Assembly (NCBI GenBank): GCA_035294125.1
Contig: DATGLM010000077.1
Coordinates: 1-64,000, forward strand
DNA length: 64,000 bases
Direction: 5' to 3'
Origin: CADDYT01 sp035294125
GTDB taxonomy: Bacteria > Chloroflexota > Ktedonobacteria > Ktedonobacterales > Ktedonobacteraceae
Positions 59,989-64,000 of this stretch are shown here, in pieces; the first letter of the stretch is position 1, and the number at the start of each line of letters is the position of its first letter. Under the pieces are notes generated by a model. That model ran no database searches and had not been told where the DNA came from. It saw nothing but the letters and a program-made list of their open reading frames with translations. Made by a program: the position numbers and the translations under genes.

Positions 59989-60017
59989 ATTATAGCCGCT
60001 ACAGGCACAGGTGTCAA
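59989..60017 (-). promoter_or_regulatory. Consensus promoter of the rpmH operon
   Basis: On the minus strand, TTGACA (60012-60017) and TATAAT (59989-59994) are both perfect and separated by 17 bases, as expected for a highly expressed ribosomal protein gene. A small hairpin (GGAGCAA/TTGCTCC, 60025-60048) between this and the FHA gene may end the upstream transcript. Confidence 0.9.
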
Positions 60018-60055
60018 TCTGTAAGGAGCAACAGGTCACTATTGCTCCCTACCTG

Positions 60056-60709
60056 TTAAGCAGTTTTGAAACGCAGGAGCACCCGTCCGAGTTTGATTTC
60101 ATCGTTATCGTGCAGAGGGGTGGGCGTTTTGGGGGCCAGCCTCTGGCGATTGAGGAACGTGAAATTGGTGCTGTTCTCGTCCTCGATCATGTACTGACCG
60201 TTGTCGGTAAAGATGCGGGCATGCATGCGCGAGACGCCGCCCTCTTCGCCACCGTGGGGAGTCAGGTCGACATCGGGGAAAATGTTGCTAACGGCATCTT
60301 CACGCCCGATTAGCACGTTATCTTTCCCGCTCAGATCAAACTCCTGATTATCATTTTCGACGATCAGGCGCGCATTGAGAGCAGAGGGGGCCGTGGGGGC
60401 GGCTGCAACCGCGACCGGGGCTGCTTCAGGAGCCGGGGCAACTGCGGGCGCGGGAGCGGCTACCTGGGCAGGAGCGCCGAGCAGACTGGCACCACAGTTC
60501 GAGCAGAAAGCTTCGCCAGGGGGATTGATCGCCCCACACGAGGGGCAGGCTTCACCCTGTCCCTGCGCCTGGTTTGTGGCAGGGGCCGCTATTGTTGGTG
60601 CGGCAAAATTGTCGGCAGCCGGTGCTACATTCGTCAGCGGCTCGCCGCACTCATCGCAAAATGCCGCCCCTTCGGGATTTTCATGGCCGAGTGAACAACG
60701 CACTGTCAT
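60056..60709 (-). CDS. FHA-domain protein with two zinc ribbons
   Basis: A 217-residue protein. Two zinc ribbons (CSLGHENPEGAAFCDECG at residue 5, and CPSCG...CSNCG near 55-73) are followed by an Ala/Pro linker and a C-terminal FHA domain (about 115-217; VLIGRED, GVSRMHARIF and NSTNFTFLNRQRL carry the phosphothreonine-binding Arg, Ser and Asn). FHA domains bind Thr-phosphorylated partners. The neighbouring VWA and PP2C genes suggest a shared phospho-signalling role. It has its own promoter at 60746-60774. Confidence 0.92.
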   Translation of the reverse strand: MTVRCSLGHENPEGAAFCDECGEPLTNVAPAADNFAAPTIAAPATNQAQGQGEACPSCGAINPPGEAFCSNCGASLLGAPAQVAAPAPAVAPAPEAAPVAVAAAPTAPSALNARLIVENDNQEFDLSGKDNVLIGREDAVSNIFPDVDLTPHGGEEGGVSRMHARIFTDNGQYMIEDENSTNFTFLNRQRLAPKTPTPLHDNDEIKLGRVLLRFKTA

Positions 60710-60745
60710 GGTACATATCCTCCTTATTACATGATGCCATGAATG

Positions 60746-60774
60746 ATTATACTGGCATCTCTTTCTTGTGTCTA
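60746..60774 (-). promoter_or_regulatory. Promoter of the FHA gene
   Basis: On the minus strand, TAGACA (60769-60774) and TATAAT (60746-60751) are separated by 17 bases, 37 bases before the start at 60709. Confidence 0.75.
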
Positions 60775-60801
60775 TGGCCTTGATTGGCCGGGTATTCTCT
60801 A

Positions 60802-62040
60802 TTAAGGTAACAGGTCATCCAGGCGCTGCGTCAATTTGCGCGTCTTGTTGCCAATGGATTTCACCTGTTCTTGCGAAATTTGTTGGCCCTGATTGATCTG
60901 CTCCAGGGCGTTGCGCGTCTCATCATCGAGCACGCGAGTAACGCTGGGAGCCAGGCGCGTGGTCGCTTTGCCGGTGCGCTTGTACTCGTCCAGCACGCGA
61001 GTCACCAGTTGATGGGCGTTCGCCTTCTCCGCGAAGTTCATAACCAGGCCGTTGACCTGGGCGGACAGGTTGGCGTCCGTGGTGAAATTAACTTTGATGT
61101 CTTCGCGCACCTTCTCGCCGATTAGATTGGCGATGGGAACATCGTAGGAGAGTTCGGCCTGAGCGATACGGAAAAGACCGGCGGGACGCGGGTCGATCAT
61201 CAATTCCACCAGCACGGACTGCGGCGTATCCTTCTCCAGGTCGCCCAGAGGGATGACCACCTGACGGTCGGAGAGGACGGACTGGCCGAGGTCGCTGATG
61301 ATGGGCAGGACTTTGACGGCTTTGCGCGGCGTCACACCGGCGGGCAGGCGCAGTGTCAGCACAGCATTGCGTACCGCGACGGCTACCGCGCTGGAGACCT
61401 GCTGCTGAAAGATGGTCATAGCGTCTTCCGGGTTGCGAATGAATTCGGCGGGCATGCCGCCGCTGAGCTGGCCGATATCGTCCAGCAGGCTCTCGTCCCA
61501 GTCCTGACCGATGCCGAGCGGGTAAATGGCGATACCGGCGGCCCGGGCATCGCGGGCAAGCTGGCGGCAGCGCTCAGAGTCTCCATAGGTCACGCCGTCG
61601 GTCAGCAAGATCATACGGTTGACGGCATTGGGGATATTCCAACGACGCAGTTCGTTCAGGCCCTGAATCATGCCAAGCGACATTGTGGTGCCGCCGCCAT
61701 CACGAATGCGATCAATCGCGGCTTTCATGCCGACGCTGTCGTTGGCCGGCATAGAAGGAATCATGACCTGAGAGGTATCATCAAAAATGACGACCGAGAT
61801 ATAATCGGTTGGCTCCAGGCGATCAATCACCATTTTGACCGCTTCCTTGACGTTCTTCAGTTTCGCTCCCTTCATGGAGCCGGAATGGTCAAGCACAAGG
61901 CAAAAGTTCAAAGGCATACGCACCTGTGCCATTAACTCTGTTGGTTTCGCTTCCAGCAGGACATACGCCATCTGGCTGCCACCGGTGACCGGCATGTATT
62001 CTTTTCCTACCTGGTGCGCCAGGGTTACTTCACCGGGCAT
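60802..62040 (-). CDS. VWA-domain protein
   Basis: A 412-residue protein with a von Willebrand A domain (about 40-210). LVLDHSGSMKG is the DxSxS metal site, GGGTTMSLG supplies the MIDAS threonine and LLTDGVTYGD the final aspartate. A beta-sandwich region (about 215-330) and helices follow, as in bacterial stress-type VWA proteins. There is no signal peptide, so it is probably cytoplasmic and binds partner proteins. GAAAGGAG precedes the ATG. It sits between the FHA and PP2C genes. Confidence 0.92.
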   Translation of the reverse strand: MPGEVTLAHQVGKEYMPVTGGSQMAYVLLEAKPTELMAQVRMPLNFCLVLDHSGSMKGAKLKNVKEAVKMVIDRLEPTDYISVVIFDDTSQVMIPSMPANDSVGMKAAIDRIRDGGGTTMSLGMIQGLNELRRWNIPNAVNRMILLTDGVTYGDSERCRQLARDARAAGIAIYPLGIGQDWDESLLDDIGQLSGGMPAEFIRNPEDAMTIFQQQVSSAVAVAVRNAVLTLRLPAGVTPRKAVKVLPIISDLGQSVLSDRQVVIPLGDLEKDTPQSVLVELMIDPRPAGLFRIAQAELSYDVPIANLIGEKVREDIKVNFTTDANLSAQVNGLVMNFAEKANAHQLVTRVLDEYKRTGKATTRLAPSVTRVLDDETRNALEQINQGQQISQEQVKSIGNKTRKLTQRLDDLLP

Positions 62041-62095
62041 ATTACATAGCTCCTTTCACGCTAATTCTGCCATAGTATATCATAAGGTTGCACAT

Positions 62096-64000
62096 TTAAG
62101 ACACGAAAACGACGACCGCGCTGACATTGTCTTCGCCTCCATTGGCGTTCGCGGCCTCTATGAGCTGCGTGCAGGCTACCTGTGGATTGGGTGCCTGTGT
62201 GAGAATGCTCTCGATCTGTGGATTGCGTACCATTTCCCACAGCCCATCCGAACAGCTCAGCAAGATGTCGCCCGGATGCAATTGTTGTTTAAAGATATCG
62301 ATCTGCACATTGTGCTTATCCCCCAGGCTGCGGAAAATCTGGCTGCGCTGCGGGTGAGTATAGACATCTTCGGGCTGGATCAGGCCACCGGCGACAAGCT
62401 GGCCGACCAGCGAATGATCGGTGGTGAGCTGGTAGATTTTGCCCCCGCGCACCATGTAGGTTCTGCTGTCCCCTACATTTACAATATACGCAGTATCCCC
62501 CACAATCATAAAACCGGTGAGCGTGGAACCCATATCGGTCTTGTCTTTCTGGTTCATCTGCACCAGCACATCGTTGGCATCGGCTACCGCGCCATGCAGC
62601 AGGCTCACGGCGGCATCTTCATCCAGGTTCGTGGGCTTTGCCGACTCGCCGCCAGCCTTTTCATCGGCAAGCGGCCCAGCCAGCAGGTCGCGTACCGTGC
62701 GCTCGGCAATGACGTTGATGGCGACGCGGCTGGCAAGCTGGCCGTTATCGTGTCCGCCCAGGCCATCGGCGACGATGAAGACGCCGACCGGCATGGAGAT
62801 GGACTCGTGGACGCGCTCAAGCAGGAGGGCCAGCGTGCTGTCCTCGTTGGGTTCCGAGCGGCGCACGTTGCCCGCGTCCGAATCGGTCGCGACCTGCAGG
62901 TGAACGCCGGTGGGGAAGGCATTCTGCTCGACCAGCGGCTGCTCGATAGCATAGGTGCGCCCGTTATCGACGAAGGTATTGACGATCGCGCCTTGCAGTA
63001 CGGCGGCTTCTTCCTGCTGGCCCTGCTCAGATGAATACTCATGCATGACATAGGGAATGTTGAGCAGTTCGGCCCCGCAATCGATGCAGAACTCGTCGCC
63101 CTCGGCGTTTTGCGTTGAGCCGCAGTTCCAGCACTTTTGATATCCCTGCCGGTCTATCACCTGGTACGTATTCTCGCTCTCGCCCGCGCTGACAACGCCG
63201 CTAATCTCGTAGCGCCCGTCAACCACGGCTCCGACGGCAAGGGCGGCAAACGCGGGGGGAGCTTCCCGCTCTTCTGGCTGCTCTGCCTGCTCTGAGGTGT
63301 CTGCGGGGTTTGGCTGCCCGGCCTCCTCTTTTGGCTCAGGCGCGTGCGCTGCGCCGTGCTCATCTTTCTGCGCTTCCCGCGGCTCTTCACCCTCCTGCTC
63401 TTCCTGGGGGTCGCTTCCTTCGCCTGCCTGCGCGGCAGCCTGTGTTGTTTCGCCCTCGACTTCTGGTGTAGTTGTCGCCGTCTCACTTTCTCCTGCTGGC
63501 TGCCCATGCTCCTGCGCTGTCGGCGCTTCTGTTGTAGCTTCTGGAGTCGGAGGTGATGGTGGAGGCGGGGGTGGAATGGGGATAGGCTCTTCTTCCTCGT
63601 TGTGAGGTGTGATAATCACCGTTGGCATGTCGGCAATGTCTTCCGTCGTGTTTTGCGCTGTGTTCGTCTGAATGTCATCTCTACTGGCTTCCGCCGCCGG
63701 TGCCTGCCGCGTATCGCTCATCTGCGCGGCCTGTTCCTGCTCCCGCTCTGTCGGAGGCTGGCCGTTCACCGCGGAAGCGGCCCGCGCCTGTTCGGCCTCT
63801 TGCTGCCAGCGCCGCGCATTAAAAGCCACCATCTGCTCCGGCGTAAGGATCTGTGTCGGAGCCTGGCTAATATCTTCTATCTCCTCCACCGTTACCTTGA
63901 GCGGAGCCTGCTCAGTGGAAGCTGTTTCCGACTCGGCGGGAGCAAGGGACGCCGGTACTGTTGCTTCCACTGTTGACTGCGTATCCGGCTCAACGGGATG
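62096..64000 (-). CDS. PP2C-type Ser/Thr phosphatase with zinc ribbon, 5' end outside window
   Basis: At least 634 residues; the frame is open to the window edge, so the true start may lie beyond 64000 (a GTG at 63970 is possible). The first 230 residues are Glu/Pro/Ala-rich and probably disordered. A zinc ribbon (CWNCG...CIDCG) follows, then the PP2C domain: FIVADGLGGHDNG, VNVGDSRTYMVRGG, LLSCSDGLWEMV and GGEDNVSAVVV contain the metal-binding aspartates. It should remove phosphate from Ser/Thr sites set by a partner kinase. The neighbouring FHA and VWA genes support this. Confidence 0.92.
   Translation of the reverse strand, partial: HPVEPDTQSTVEATVPASLAPAESETASTEQAPLKVTVEEIEDISQAPTQILTPEQMVAFNARRWQQEAEQARAASAVNGQPPTEREQEQAAQMSDTRQAPAAEASRDDIQTNTAQNTTEDIADMPTVIITPHNEEEEPIPIPPPPPPSPPTPEATTEAPTAQEHGQPAGESETATTTPEVEGETTQAAAQAGEGSDPQEEQEGEEPREAQKDEHGAAHAPEPKEEAGQPNPADTSEQAEQPEEREAPPAFAALAVGAVVDGRYEISGVVSAGESENTYQVIDRQGYQKCWNCGSTQNAEGDEFCIDCGAELLNIPYVMHEYSSEQGQQEEAAVLQGAIVNTFVDNGRTYAIEQPLVEQNAFPTGVHLQVATDSDAGNVRRSEPNEDSTLALLLERVHESISMPVGVFIVADGLGGHDNGQLASRVAINVIAERTVRDLLAGPLADEKAGGESAKPTNLDEDAAVSLLHGAVADANDVLVQMNQKDKTDMGSTLTGFMIVGDTAYIVNVGDSRTYMVRGGKIYQLTTDHSLVGQLVAGGLIQPEDVYTHPQRSQIFRSLGDKHNVQIDIFKQQLHPGDILLSCSDGLWEMVRNPQIESILTQAPNPQVACTQLIEAANANGGEDNVSAVVVFVS

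Noticed and set aside
59951..60055. Replication origin next to rpmH
   Set aside because: The gap is about 100 bases, holds a promoter and small hairpin, shows no cluster of TTATCCACA-like boxes and has no dnaA nearby.
61835..63034. 399-residue open frame on the plus strand
   Set aside because: Antisense to the VWA and PP2C genes and without any domain of its own.

Overview
The window looks like chromosomal DNA from a GC-rich bacterium with a monoderm-type envelope. I suspect a member of the Chloroflexota, probably Ktedonobacteria, because of the large SARP-type ATPase regulator, the zinc-ribbon/FHA/PP2C signalling proteins and the long-loop FtsX permeases. This is an impression from gene content; no 16S rRNA or other marker is present.

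Layout. 1-824 is the end of a CRISPR array (37-base repeats) with no cas genes in view. 1272-1707 holds a promoter, a tRNA 3' remnant, an initiator tRNA-fMet, an elongator tRNA-Met and a terminator. 1805-6130 carries small proteins, a methyltransferase and a DHA2 efflux pump facing its TetR repressor, with matching operator palindromes in front of both. 6416-10508 is a redox cluster: a pyridine-nucleotide flavoprotein, a two-cluster ferredoxin and a membrane protein with two H-x13-H helices, the ligand spacing of a diheme cytochrome b. 10532-20000 carries an ECF sigma factor, a 1253-residue SARP/ATPase/TPR regulator, extracytoplasmic proteins and an LLM-type oxidoreductase. 20294-26700 encodes secreted enzymes: a GH5 glycosidase lipoprotein and two tandem phosphoesterases with near-identical promoter architecture. 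26965-36806 has a HTH regulator, a class A PBP followed by a frameshifted partial copy, a PHP phosphoesterase, a DUF402 protein, an SDR and a formate/nitrite transporter. 36820-42945 has two about 1000-residue FtsX-type permeases without an ATPase. 43155-47882 is the glycine cleavage operon gcvT-gcvH-gcvPA-gcvPB.

48117-55966 is the most coherent system: a sigma54-type activator (DhaR/AcoR style), a perfect 76-bp palindrome, a near-consensus -24/-12 promoter, then glycerol facilitator, DhaK, DhaL, a single-domain DhaM, HPr and enzyme I. Together they form a self-contained phosphotransfer route for dihydroxyacetone: PEP to EI to HPr to DhaM to DhaL-ADP, with DhaK holding the substrate.

55977-59950 (minus strand) is the conserved rpmH-rnpA-yidD-yidC-jag block followed by a PfkB-family kinase whose ribosome-binding site lies in a 38-bp perfect hairpin. 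60056-64000 (minus strand) holds an FHA protein, a VWA protein and a PP2C phosphatase that runs off the window, probably a Ser/Thr phospho-signalling set.
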